DNA of 64,000 nt from Pezizomycotina sp. ARF18 (Eukaryota; Ascomycota): contig AZLU01000020.1 in the NCBI GenBank assembly GCA_002224055.1, positions 186,001-250,000 of the forward strand, in the 5' to 3' direction. Every line of letters begins with the position of its first letter. The first letter of the stretch is position 1. The translations under genes were made by a program, and so were the position numbers. Below, piece after piece: positions 1 through 11,389 of this stretch. The notes under the pieces were generated by a model. The model made no database searches. It was given only the letters and a program-made list of their open reading frames with translations, and had not been told where the DNA came from.

Positions 1-317
1 CAACTGCCTCACCACGACGGGCGCTGCGGGTGCGCTGCAATCGTATTACCGGACCCTTCTGGTTTCGACTTCGCTAGACTCGCGAAGCATGCTCTGGCGA
101 GACTTCCTGCGTATGCGTACCTTTGTTTATTCGAACTCTCAAGGAGATGCCGTCCACTGGCACCCTCAAGATGCAGAAGGTCAAGCTACGACACGATGGT
201 GCTGACCCTACGAAGCTAGACGAAGGTGAGCAACTGTACTGGTTGAGAGGGGAAGAGTACGTTCCGTTTACGAAACGGGATTGGGATGAGTTGAACGGCG
301 GAAGAGTCAGATTGTAA
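1..317 (+). CDS. FAT1: C-terminal part of FAT1-type very-long-chain acyl-CoA synthetase / fatty acid transporter (gene enters from left)
   Basis: This is the last ~105 residues of an AMP-forming acyl-CoA synthetase of the FATP/FAT1 type, which activates long and very long fatty acids with ATP and CoA at ER, lipid-body or peroxisomal membranes. Visible landmarks of the C-terminal subdomain, in order: HDGRCGCAAIVL (bases 13-48), FDFARLAKHALARLPAYA, PLFIRTLKEMPSTGTLKMQK (the catalytic-lysine loop region), then LYWLRGEEYVPFTKRDWDEL and a GGRVRL end, stop at 315-317. The first part reads in frame 1 and the rest in frame 3; one missing G near base 112 (GCGTACC where GCGGTACC gives A-V-P) explains the shift. 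The start and AMP-binding domain lie outside the window. I am fairly sure of the family; the exact substrate range cannot be read from this piece. Confidence 0.82.
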
Positions 318-751
318 AATTACTACTATCTTACACTTTCATTGCTAGATACAAGCACATGTACAATTACAGTCATCCTGTATCAAGCCAAGATACAAAA
401 TCGTAGATTCATTTCTGAATCCAAGCAGCATTGAATTTGTAGCGGTTAATCTGAAGGGTATAACATTATGATACTATACTATTCTTATACTTTCATCTTC
501 ATAAATAGCTCTAGAAATGAGAAAACTGATCGCTTGAAAAGACAATGCTCCGAAGAAATGGTGAAAAAATGCGAAAAAGAATGAGAAAATTTCAAACTAA
601 ACACGATTACAAATTTCAACTTGAAAGCCAAATTGCACAACCACCACAAAAATCTGCTCAAGCCATAAGTCCATAATGAAACGGAAGCGCTCATAAAGCC
701 ACAAGGGTTTCATGGAAAGTTTTTGCGGTCGTGGCGCTGTTGCCTGCGGGA
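318..751. other. 3' flank of FAT1-like gene, no gene seen
   Basis: AT-rich intergenic DNA with no coding-like frame and no RNA gene recognised. It should hold the polyadenylation region of the upstream gene, but I see no unambiguous signal. Confidence 0.5.
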
Positions 752-1384
752 CTAGCGGATGGCTCGCAGCTGACGAAGAGCTGGCGACCCAGTGTTTGTA
801 GCCCTACTTGAGGAGCTAGTCGAAGTCGTTGTGGACGAAATTTTCTGGCCCTGTACACTCGTCCTTCTTCCCTGGGGCCCGAAGCCGTTAGGTACGGTTG
901 CGGCGCCGTTGCAGTTGCAAACGTACCCAGAACTCGAATCCGTGATCCCCACTGCAATCTGGTTGTTGCAAATATACTGATAGCTACCCTTCTCGTCGTG
1001 CACACCCTCGCGTCATTTCCGCTGCGCAGCGCAGGCTGGAGCACTGCGACCCCGTCATCTCACCGCTGCCACTCTGCCGAACGTCGGGTTCGAGTTCAAG
1101 CGAAAGCGAGATGAAGGAGCACTTTTGTCGTTGTTGAGCTTGAAGCAGGCATCGTACACGATAGGATCTTCGGGTCGGGCGGGCTCAGCGGTTGGGCACC
1201 GCACGAGCAGATGTAGCCAGATTTGTCGTCCGAGGCTACTTTCGCAGGTACATGAGGTTGTTGTGTCATGTGTAAGATCTCTGGCCGTGAAACCATGGAC
1301 TTGGATGCTGGAAAGGTGCAGGATGTGAAGCTGCTGTCGCATTTAGCGCTGATATTGGTAACATGAGCGGTGACAATTGCTGGC
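752..1384 (-). pseudogene. possible broken gene for a small cysteine-rich secreted-type protein
   Basis: On the minus strand the frames contain two short related segments, GYICSCGAQPL (about 1195-1225) and GYVCNCNGAATVPNGFGPQ (about 870-925), each followed by Pro/Ser/Thr-rich sequence. Upstream there is a further Cys pair (KCDSSFTSC, about 1340-1365). The good-looking segments change frame several times (for example DPIVYDACFKLNNDK sits one frame off from GYICSCG), and no clear start or signal peptide joins them. Duplicated Cys-x-Cys modules of this size are common in fungal secreted proteins, but I do not recognise the family. It could be a decayed gene, a gene blurred by the base-loss errors seen elsewhere in this window, or chance. 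Confidence 0.3.
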
Positions 1385-2593
1385 GGTGATATTCACCCAG
1401 TAAAGATTACAGCTTGTCGAAGACATTATTATTCTCGTTGATTGTTCCTAACTGGTTGTATCTCGAGTTCCTGCGTACCGCCAAAGGAAGGTAGCGATCG
1501 ATCGCCAGAGACAGGAAACCAAAAGAGAAAAAAAAAAAAAAAAAAAAAAAACGGTAACCGAAGTCGAACAGAGGAAGTTGTCCTTGGTATATCAATATAT
1601 TGAAATTAAATTGACTGGAATGATTGATTAAGGCTATTTAAAAGGGCGTGAATGCCTGAAGGGGTCGTCGCTTGATGTAATGGAAAAGAAACGGCTTGAA
1701 ATATTGAAATGTTGAAATATTCCACGACAGCCACAACTTGAACACAACTAGATCAAAGAAAGGAAAGAGAAGAATGGAAAGAAACGAGCGTTATCCGGGT
1801 AATAAAGAATGAATTTTATATCCCCCATTTCGGTTCCATTGCGTTCCAGAGCATCGTATAAACCCGTAAAAATGAACACGATAATGAGTGAATAAAAAAG
1901 AAGACTGGTTGCTCAGCGGTGTTTAATTTGCTCTGGTTTAGGGGATCGTGTATTATCTAATCCGGCCAAGGCGCAAAGGGAAGAAGTGAGAGACAAGAAA
2001 CCTTCCCTATTCTTTCCACCTCGCGAGGAATGGCTAATAATAAAAAAAGTACTGGGAACTTGGGAGGTTCCCAGTGGAAAAACTGAAACCCTGCATTGTT
2101 CCATTTGGTTAAAGGGTAGAAATACGCTCTTCATGCAGTTGCAGTAAAATAAGTAAAGGAATCAAAGAAGATAATTCAAAACGCTTGAAGAACATTTTGG
2201 AGCCAATAGAATCTAGGTTCAGAGTGTCACGAGGTCAGCATGGGTCGTCTCTTTTAGCGAGTTCCAAAAAGATGGAGAATGGTAGGTGAATTGCGACCGT
2301 AGAACGATCGAAGACGCACCTGTGCTAGACGCCGAACAAAATGCGATATTGGGAAAGAAGGAAGCTATATGGTCCTCTTCAGTCCAGCTTCTAGCGCCGA
2401 CCTAAGGTGATCAGCTTCAATCCGACTATCGGTACTATTTTGGTACCCGAGACTGCAGACGAGTCGATAAGATAGGGTGTTGCTATTTTGCTCGAAAGAT
2501 CTTGAAATCCAATCTTTTCGAACACCTTGCATCATCAAACTGGTCTTTCCCTAGGGAAAGTCCAAATCCTAAGTTCCTGGTCTTGAGCTATTC
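1385..2593. other. AT-rich intergenic DNA
   Basis: No gene recognised. It holds a 24-base A tract at 1528-1551 and purine-rich AT DNA after it. Short open frames here lack protein-like composition. Confidence 0.5.
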
Positions 2594-2860
2594 TTGATCT
2601 GTCAAAATCGGCGCCACTTTTTTTGTAACAGCAAAGAAAACAACGTCGTTATTGTTCCGCGAACTTTCGCAGCCTTTGATAACAATGCTTGTGGTGGAAT
2701 GCGATGGTGTCAGCTCACGACAGTGGTTTTGAGCGTTCGTACAGTCACTCGCAGGCCATTTTCGAGCTGCGTGTTTGACGAAGCGCCGCTCGGGAACGGA
2801 GCCCCTTGCGTAGTTCTGCCTGAGATCGGAAGTTCTGCAAACCTCCGCATCAATGTATAG
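2594..2860 (+). pseudogene. possible relic of a small secreted protein
   Basis: An 88-codon frame contains a protein-like stretch, FAAFDNNACGG then SVRTV, PFSSCVFDEAPLGNGAPC and SSANLRINV ending at a stop. Spaced cysteines with an NGAPC turn and a hydrophobic SANLR end resemble the layout of small cysteine-containing secreted fungal proteins, but I cannot name a family. No signal peptide or convincing ATG lies in frame upstream, so if real it is truncated or needs another exon. The opposite strand is also open here, which lowers the weight of the open frame itself. Confidence 0.22.
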
Positions 2861-5594
2861 CCTACGCCGCCGCGAACCATACCCATACAATTCTAGATTG
2901 TTCCCAATATTGGGGTACTATTTACCTAAATATAAGAAGGATATAAAATCAGTACGATTAGATTCATCCGAGTTATTACTCGAATTCAACCAAAATTACC
3001 CTTAGTAAAGATAAGTGGAACACGACAATAGGCAATCACGTATATGCTAGGTTAGGCACTTGTATAAACGGCTGGCTTGAAGCGGAAGCTGTGACCTTTT
3101 TCGTGGATTAGCTTGATTACCCGCCAGGAGTCTTCCCGACCCTTGTTGCAAATATTTGTGATAAAGGACCCTTTTTGCAGGCTCTGCTCCACGGGGATTG
3201 GAGAAGACACTGAGCATATACCCCACCAACACGCAATCTAGGATGCTATCACTGCGATTACCAACTTTGCTTTGAACGCTGTGTTCCGTGCCGACTTGCA
3301 CAACTTCGCCGATGGCACCTTCAGGTTAGCTTAACCTATTAGCGATATCCCTAGCTTCCGATATGAAGCTCAATGGCGTTGCGATAGTGCCGTAATGACG
3401 TGGTGATGTATCCTTTGAGTGTATCGTTACGTGGAAGCTCCCACAATTGTTAAGAAACTTCACCCTCAAAGTGTCTTCGCCTTGAATGCATCGTGATGTT
3501 TTATAAAATTGATGAAAAATTCGGGCCCTGTTGGAGGGTAGAGAAGGAAGTTAGGAGGGACAATCAGTCAGCTCGATATTGCAATATTGGCGTATGGTAT
3601 AAGTATTATGTTTATCAAAGCCCGAATTCTTTGAAGAGGGGGCCTAAGAACTTGTTGATGTGTGGTGCACGGTGGAGGGTTGTTAAATCGCCGCCCGGGG
3701 GGGGGGGGGGTTGCTGTCCCCTACTACCTGATTAAATCGCCACGATATAGACAATTTTGGTACCGCAGCAGTTTATATCGATATCGCTACCTAGTAGTAT
3801 TCTCCACCCTTACTTTGTATCCACATTTCTCAAGTTCCTTTCATCTCTCGTTGCAAGTCAAGCTGGAGCCAAATCCTCACCGCCTCATACTTAGCAACGA
3901 CACGAAAGACCAAACGGGAGATGGGTAGTCTCAGCAGCGGTTCGCTCTTTACATAACATATCGGGCTATGGCCAGAATTCTTGATGCCGGTTGCAGTCGG
4001 TACCGCGTGAACCGAAAGCCTAGAATCACCATTTACTAACAGGTCTCATCCAGAGCGAACGAGGAGACGTTGATGAATCCTGAGCCTTCTCGTGACGCAA
4101 AAGGCACAGTAGCGTTCATCCACTGACAGTTCGCGTCAGCACGCTTTGACCTCTTTCGGGATCTTGAAAGCAAATCGGGCAACTTCCTCTTTGCCAAGCC
4201 GGTTTCTCCACAATGCTCGGGACAGTAAACCCAGAACGGTGGAATCGAACGTACTATCATTCCGTCATCTCAGACATCGACTGTTGCTTATGTGCAAGCC
4301 ATCTTCCATTTGTTCTTCCTAGATCCACAGGGCGATAGCCAATGAAAGCAGGTGATTGTGCCATGCGGCCCCCACCTGATCGCCCTGAGGATACAGCAAA
4401 AGAGATGTCCGAGCTCTAGTTGACAGGAGCAGGAGTCAGGGTATCCTGAAGTTGAACCATGTTTCAAACAGAAGACAAGCTTTTGATCATGACGCTTACC
4501 TTCCTTTAACCGAAATCATCACGGGCACGTGCACCATCTGTGTGGGTGCCCTTTCGCCCTGATCAACGGTCCATCCAAGGCTTGTGTTTCCTTTAGTACG
4601 AAGGATCCCAGGTCTCCTATTACAGGTAGGTCTCGTTTCCTGCCAATAAAGGTATGGATTCATTCTCTGCTGGAGAAACGCGGCAGAGTAAGGGGAGGGG
4701 TTCACGATAAGGCCAGAAACAGAAAACTCTTCAGCGGGATTTTATAAGTCTTATCTTATTACGAATATTCTAGGTATTTATATTACTTTATCGCTCGATC
4801 GGGCAGTTTCTCGCAAACGAGGGGAAACAGTTGATGATACTAAGCATTTTGGAATACCATCATTGTCACCAGTGCACCGTTCGCCCTCAAAATGCCACCG
4901 ACCAGGAATATCCCTCCTTCTAAGCTTCCACTACTCCGAAATATACTTTTTCCCCTGGGATTCAGTCCGTATCTACAACTTCCCTCAGAACGGGAGTTTT
5001 TGGACGATTTAGGCACCTTTTATTTACGCTGTCGGGCCGATATACGGTGTGACCTGGCAAGAGCTACAGTCGATTGGCTGCTAAGAGAAGGTGGTTAATT
5101 AAGGCTCAATTCCGGAAGGCACGACAAAAAACATGGTCAGCCGTTTATTCCCTATCATTGGGTGGTATTTCGTTATTAAAAACAACCCCGATTTTATTTT
5201 TGCTACTATCGTTCCCCATCACATTGTCATAGAATAGCTATCTAGCGACCGAGAAAATGAGCTTGGCCTTTGGAGGAGATTTTGGATGGATTCTATTGGT
5301 TAGACAAGACGCGTCTGTATATTAAGAGATCTACTAATACAAAGTAAGAAGAGGAAAAGCAAAGGAAAGATGAGAAGCCTCATTCTCCTCAATCGGAAGG
5401 AATCTAAGACGTGCCACAGGGGAGCGGGTCGGTGATTGGCATCAAGTGGAAGGATAGTAATTCGAGAAGCTTTTAGTTTCTCATTGTCTGTTCGGCACTT
5501 GCGGCTTCAAAGGTCATTGGGTGTGGGAGGTGTTATTGGAAACACCGAACTAAAAGAATCAATCATGTACTAGGCTCACTAAAGCTGGGACTAT
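2861..5594. other. intergenic DNA with a G14 tract; no confident gene
   Basis: About 2.7 kb without a supportable gene. It holds a pure 14-G tract at 3697-3710. On the minus strand at about 3050-3190 there is a short protein-like stretch (KGSFITNICNKG ... HSFRFKPAVYTS then stop) that may be a gene fragment, but it has no start, partner exon or recognised family. The last ~100 bases are the promoter of the nuclease gene. Confidence 0.45.
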
Positions 5595-5602
5595 TATATA
5601 AA
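5595..5602 (+). promoter_or_regulatory. TATA box of the nuclease gene
   Basis: TATATAAA lies 130 bases upstream of the nuclease ATG, followed by a T18 tract (5628-5645) and a purine/pyrimidine-mixed leader ending CAACATG. Spacing and sequence fit a fungal core promoter with a leader of about 90-100 b; no transcript evidence is available here. Confidence 0.55.
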
Positions 5603-5731
5603 GGATGCGCTCATGTTTCGTTCTCGATTTTTTTTTTTTTTTTTTGGTTTCTTTCCGGTTCGATGAAAATCAGGCTGCTTATCTTCAACACAGAACCACA
5701 AAGACACTAAAAACTTCCCTGCACATTCAAC

Positions 5732-7014
5732 ATGCACGCGAAATCCATCCTCTTCGCGGCTTCCCTCGCCGTCTCCCAAGTCGCTGCTTGGGCGCCGTCG
5801 GCCATCAGACTGTAGCTTTGATCGCCAATAATTACCTCACATCTGCGACCAAGTCGTGGTAAACAGTGAGCGAAACTCCTAACAAAAATGCGATGTGTGT
5901 TAAATATTACAGTGCGTTAACGCTTCGTCGCTTTTAGACATCCTCGGATCACGGTCGATGGCGGAGGTTGCCACTTGGGCGGATTCGTACAGATACACGC
6001 ATGATGGCGCCTGGAGCGCACGTCAGTAACCTCTTCCTACCTTCAAGCTAGTTTTTTTTTTAAGAGAAAGAAAACAATCCGTAGATCTATACTAACAATT
6101 GTTATATTGCTCAGATCTGCATTTCATTGATGCCAACGACCAGCCGCCGCACAGCTGCGGAGTAGACTTCGACAGAGATTGCGGTGACGATGGCTGTGTT
6201 GTCGCAGCTATTATGAACTACGTAAGCTCAAAACCTCACCAACGACGGCGCTTCAGATACGGTTATACTGATATGTTGTGTTTTTACGCCAAAAAAAAAA
6301 GACCACGCTGGTAACAGGCAGCGATGCAAGCGTACATAACGAAGCGCTTAAATTCCTCATCCACTTCTTCGGCGACATTACGCAGCCGTTGCACTGCGAA
6401 GCCCTGGATATCGGCGGCAACACGATCAAGGTAGAGTGGGCTGGCAAGAAGACCAACCTCCACTCCTGCTGGGATCAAAACAGTACGCTACAACTATATT
6501 TTTAAATACAGTTTTTAATTTGATATAAGCACGGAAGTCCCCTAAATTTTTCATTGCTGCTCCATAGTTCCCGAAACGATCGCAGGCGGTAAGACCATGT
6601 CCGACTCGGAATCATGGTCGAAGAAGATTATCAAGGAGATAGACTCCGGCAAATACGCGTCCAGGTCAAGGCCTGGACCAAGTGCACCGATATCACGAAG
6701 GCCAAGGACTGCGCGATGGACTGGGCTACCGATTCCAACAGTTTCGTCTGCCAGGACGTCATGCACGACGGCCTCAATTTTTTCAACGATAACGATCTCA
6801 GCAAGGCTTACTACAATAATAATAAGGACATCGTGGAGGTACAGATTGCTAAGGGTAAGTGACATGTGCCGCTACAGGTTATGAAAATCTTTGCTACCTG
6901 GTCCGTAAGTGCTAATATCTCCTATGGCGAACAGGCGGATACAGACTCGCGGTTTGGCTGAATGAGCTGGCCTCGGATCACAAGAAGAGAACCACGCCGT
7001 TGACGGCGTGGTAG
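5732..7014 (+). CDS. secreted S1/P1-type single-strand nuclease (Zn-dependent)
   Basis: S1/P1 nucleases cut single-stranded DNA and RNA to 5'-nucleotides and remove 3'-phosphate; they are secreted and use three zinc ions. A signal peptide (MHAKSILFAASLAVSQVAA) precedes the expected N-terminal Trp, which is itself a zinc ligand. Remaining ligands are visible in order: GHQ, ATWAD, LHFID, HFFGDITQPLHC and NLHSCWD; paired cysteines follow the usual pattern. Six exons fit: 5732-5858, 5913-6021, 6115-6221, 6302-6482, 6568-6854, 6935-7014. Three single-base losses must be allowed: in a GGG near 5790, at the first intron donor (5859), and in a CCC near 6664. Each restores textbook sequence. Length (~300 residues) is normal. 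It stands alone and likely serves extracellular nucleic-acid scavenging. Confidence 0.93.
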
Positions 7015-7042
7015 AGGACTTCTCTTTTTTTTTTTTTTTTTT
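6991..7042 (+). terminator. perfect hairpin plus T18 tract at the nuclease stop codon
   Basis: The last codons form a perfect 10-bp inverted repeat (6991-7000 with 7003-7012, 2-base spacer); the stop codon starts at its last base, and a run of 18 T begins 10 bases after the stem (7025-7042). It looks like a bacterial intrinsic terminator or a Pol III stop, but in a Pol II fungal gene neither mechanism is expected; function is unknown and chance is possible. Confidence 0.3.
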
Positions 7043-7957
7043 GATACCCGGCTTGTGTTAATATAGTTTGTAGGACAATTTCTGTCCTTCATCTGTCCTT
7101 CTCTATCTCGTGAATGACGGTTCATGAGGTTACGTATTTTTGTCTCCCGCTTTGGAGAATCTTCCTTGAAGTAATAAAAAATACACAACTGCATGAACAT
7201 ACATTAGAATTTTGCATGACGTTCTTGTCTGGTTGCATTTACCATAATTCATATTTGGCCGAGTCCATCCATGAAGATGACCCCCGAGAAAACACTTCTT
7301 CTACTTCGTTCTTTGGTACCAACCCTGGGGGACTACGCCTTCAATTGCATATTGTGCAAGGGCAAGGCTCGGACTGAATATGAAATAAAATCAGGGATCT
7401 ATGGGAGTGACAGTCCCGCCCGCGCATAGATCGATGTCTCCTTCGTCGCGGGACATTGGCTCGAGCTGAGATTGCTGCCGAGTTGGGTCAAGGGCTATTG
7501 GAAATAACTTGCCTTCTCAGCGTAATCCCTAATTCTCATAGAATAAGTTTCATACTGGCTGACCGAGAATTTTACTTTATGGAGTGTTTTATTTATAGAT
7601 AGTTTGCCATTTGTTGGCGAGAGATCGTGTGGGTTTGTGACAATTGGAGAAAAAACATTGGAAAGAACATAGACGTTCATTAAAAGTGGAAAAAATATAC
7701 CTAAAATCATTTCGGACAATCGCGACAACCTCCTCCAACACCAGAACGAGGACAAAAAAGATTTGTACGGAAAGGAAGATGAGAGAGATATGAGCATCTA
7801 GAACGAGTATGATTCGATCGGTAGAGATGAAGGGTTATGGAAAAAGAAAAAACTTCGCGAAACGAATGGATTCTACACCGAAACAAAAATAACCAAACAA
7901 AAGAAACCAACTAAGCTAAGATCGAGTGGTCAATTCTACTGGAAATTACTTCTCCAA
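7015..7957. other. intergenic between convergent nuclease and membrane-protein genes
   Basis: The two flanking genes converge here, so it should contain both 3' ends. I see no coding-like frame with family features. Confidence 0.5.
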
Positions 7958-9696
7958 CTAATACGACCTTCGCGACCGTGTGTGCGGCGGTATCAGGTTC
8001 TCGCTGGTGTAGCTCGTCATGGGCTGCCCGGAGAACTGCCGATTACTTCTACTAGCGCCATTATTCCCGCCTAGGGAGGGACTCGACATCCGGTTTCCTC
8101 CGCGGCCGACGGGGCTATTATAACCTCCCCGACCGCCGTAACCTCTGCCCCAACGGAGGCTGTCCGTGCTGCTCCTGTTCGAACCCACGCGCGCAAATTC
8201 CTCGTCTTCTTCGGGGACGGGACTGACGGAAACCACCGACCCGCGCGAACCTTTCCGGGAGTGGTTCGAGCGGTTACGCCGGTGGTGGTGGGCAGCTCCT
8301 CCTGCGGCAAGTGCAGCGGCTGCTGGTGCCGCAATTACCGGAGAAATACTATCGCCGTTGCCGTTGCCGTTATTACCATTAGTAAAGCTGTTACGCAGCG
8401 GGCTACCGCGCCGTGGATAAGGGCCGTAATCGTCATACGCGTCGTGGTACATGTTTATCGACGTCATGGGCGACTGCGGTTCTGGCGGCGAGGGGGGAGT
8501 AGGCGGGTCTTCGTACTTCCTTACCTTCCGCATCCGCCTCCGCCGGCTGCAGAGGAGGAAGCAGAAGAAGAGGAGCGCGGCGAGGATTATCAGCGCTATT
8601 AGCGTCCCGAGCACTATTCCCGCAATCGCACCCTTCGAGAGGCCGTGGGTTTTTTCGGTTGGTCGCCGTTGCTGCTGGGATCGCTGGATACGCCTGCGGG
8701 CTCCGCTGCTAGCTTCGTCTTGGAAGACACAGGGGAGTATACGGTCGTGGTGTACGTTATCGTACCTGGGTCTGTATGCGTGCCGTAGGCGTATTCCGAA
8801 ACGGTCGCAGTGATATCGACGGTGACCAGCTCGAAGCTGTTCGTCGTCTGGTAGTGCGTTTGCGTCCGGACCGCGGTCTGCGTCTCCGTCAGCGTCAAGG
8901 TTTGCGTGAGTACTTTCCCCGAGAACGTCTCTGTCACCTCCGCCGCGGTCTTGTACGCGGTCACCGTCCGCGTTATCGTCGTATAGCTCGTCCGCTGCGT
9001 TCTCTTTTGCAGCTCTCCGCGTGATTTTACGCCGGAAGAAGGACCGGTATATAGCGGTTTCGCTGTTGTTGTTTTCGTAACGACCTTCGGTCCGGCGTTA
9101 TAAACCGCCGGCACGGTCGTGGAGACGGTGTGATACGATGTTGAGTACACCGTATCCGGTCCGGCGCCGGAAACAGTTTTGTCTAACGTTGAAGTCACGT
9201 ACGAAGTACTCGTTACGGTCGCGACCGTAGTACTCGCGGGGTGTTTCGGCGTCGTCGTCGTCGTTAGCGTTGCGCTGTACGTCGAAGTCGTCGTTGTGTA
9301 TATCGTGCTCCACGATATGATACAACCCTCCGTTAACGCCCCGCAGATCTCTCCCGGCTGGCAACAGTTTACCAACCAGCAAGATGTTTGGCCATTAGGA
9401 CAGAGTAGGTCCCTCCCAAATAAATTTCTCATCTTGCTCTCTGCTTTCTCTTCTGGTCTTCTTTCGTAGTGAAAGTTTCGTCGAAGCAGCTGCCATTGAC
9501 AGAGTTCCAATAATGCGTAGCGTTCCCGCAGTCGGCGGTCGTGTCGGGGCTCGCTAGGTAGAATGGACTATCGCTGCTTCCCTGTATGGAGTTCTGGTAA
9601 AAACTCCAGTGTCTGATCCATCGTTGTAAGAACTACACAGGAACTCCCCATGAATCGGCCGGCCAAGATGAATAATGGCCATCGGAAATGGGCCAT
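7958..9696 (-). CDS. Ser/Thr-rich single-pass membrane protein with Cys-rich N-terminus and disordered tail
   Basis: I do not recognise a named family; the layout is that of fungal surface mucin/sensor-like proteins. From the N-terminus: a short hydrophobic leader (MAHFRWPLFILAG, ATG at 9694-9696), a segment FYQNSIQGSSDSPFYLASP with CGNATHYWNSVNGSCF, a Cys-dense stretch (LCPNGQTSCW, NCCQPGEICG, TEGC), about 200 residues of Thr/Ser/Val-rich sequence (many TTT and TVT runs, likely O-glycosylated), one membrane helix (GAIAGIVLGTLIALIILAAL) with a basic RRRRMRK stop-transfer, and a ~190-residue disordered tail rich in Gly, Asn, Arg and Pro. Frame changes occur near 8645 (an A6 where A7 is expected), near 9440-9490 and between leader and ectodomain. 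A role in surface sensing is only suggested by the layout. Confidence 0.62.
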
Positions 9697-11389
9697 CGTG
9701 AACGTTTCAGCGAGAAAAATAACAGTAGGTGCTTTCCTATAGGGATTTTTTCTTAAGCTTCCTCAACGCCATACAAATTCCGGGAATGTTTCCCAAACTT
9801 GGTTCCAGATGTTATACAAAAGGTCAGTTGTCTATAACATCTCCACCTATTCAACAATTAACAGAATACAAATAGAATAATTTGAAAACGGAGAAAGATA
9901 AATTTTTTAGATAAGGAAAAACGCGTGATAACTATAGGAAACCGAATAATTCTTCAGATGAAAAGATTAGTCTGATGTTTTGAATGAATCAAACGAGTGT
10001 GTGAATAAAATATAGAGCGGGAAAACGGCTAATTGTCTGTTATCCATACATTCCAGTCTGTGGCGTCGAATTTATATTTATATCACACGCAACAAACATA
10101 TAATATACCAACTGAGTATTCAGCAAAAACAAGCCAAAGTTTACCATGTCTTTCGCCTCTTTTGCCGCATTCAATTTGGTTATATGGTGCCAGGCTCCCT
10201 GGAAAAAGGAATAGTGGGGTTTCCCATTGACTGTCGATCCAGAATACCAGTATCTATTGATCTTCCTATTGATCTTCCTATTGATCTTCCTCCTCTCCCT
10301 AGTCTTCTCAACAGGCTTCCGTGGCTCCACACTTTCGACATCTCTCCATGGACACGCAACCACGCAACGGAAAACGCCTCCGCTCAACAACAAAACCGAC
10401 AAGCAATAGTCGGTTCTTGGTCCATGTCCCACAAAAAAACATGGGCATTGGGCTATAGTGTAGGGGCAAAACGAACACAACCGTCAATAAAAACCCAGTT
10501 CTGCAAGACCTTGCTAGTGGATATGGTGATCCGGCTACTGCTATTGGAGCGTTCGTTTAAAAGAGAACGTTTCGGCTTTTAGAGAGCGCATTGTTCAAAG
10601 GGATCTTCATGTCCCCCTATCGTTCTCCGTTGCCTCTTCCTCTTCCCATTCGTCTCCACACACTTACGTGTGTGGCTGGGGCACTCCAAAGGAATTTGCC
10701 GTGCAGAGTTTTGCCACAGTCTGGCTCGTGACACTAAGCCTATTCAGGCGATTTCTCCGGTTCTTTTTGAAATTAGCGCCACAGATATTTTTGGTGGGGA
10801 CCTTAGGATTTCTATTTTGGTGATTCGTGGCGAAAAGCAATGAACAGCGGGGAATAGCTCGGTATCAACACTGGGTACGAGCGAGAATAGAAGTGAATTG
10901 GCAACGGCTTCAAGTATCTGACTGCCATGACCTTTCTCTGGTGGTGGTGATCATGGAGTTTTATTAATAGCTCATGAGTATTAAGAATGGATTATATTCA
11001 TGATATTTATATATACTTGCGAGGGAAAAGAAAAGTTGTGGAAAACAAAGAAGAAAAGACAGACGCGGACAAAAGAATGGTTTTCAAGATGGCTAAAGAC
11101 AGATACAGCATTACAAATGAAATATATATGATTGGGAAGTAAAGCGATAAACGGTTTCATATATATAAGAGTTTGGCTAAGCGGAGCTGTACAGGAGTTG
11201 CAATCGAGATAGAGATACATGATGAATCAAAATCAAAGCACGACGAAAACAGTCCGGTATCCCGAAGAAATAGAACACATTTACAAAAAAAAAAAAAAAA
11301 AAAAAGATACAATGGACGAAGGAGATCAGAGAGAAGAAACCGAGTAAACAAAAGGAATGAACGAAATATTTTGTAATCTTCCGAGAAGT
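9697..11389. other. AT-rich intergenic DNA with a 12-bp tandem repeat and an A21 tract
   Basis: This lies upstream of the membrane-protein gene and downstream of the next minus-strand gene. It contains three exact copies of a 12-base unit (10256-10291) and an A tract at 11285-11305. Open frames across the repeat (a Lys-Ile-Asn-Arg run on the minus strand) come from the repeat and are not convincing genes. Confidence 0.5.
10256..10291. repeat. 12-bp tandem repeat, 3 copies
   Basis: ATTGATCTTCCT is repeated three times without change in intergenic DNA. Perfect copies suggest recent slippage. Confidence 0.9.

Noticed and set aside
5732-7014. Programmed ribosomal frameshifting as an explanation for the broken frames
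   Set aside because: Breaks occur in nearly all genes, at different kinds of short runs and even at a splice donor, with no common slippery site.
10040-10480. 146-codon minus-strand frame across the 12-bp repeat
   Set aside because: Its Lys-Ile-Asn-Arg run is the translated repeat; the rest has no protein-like features.
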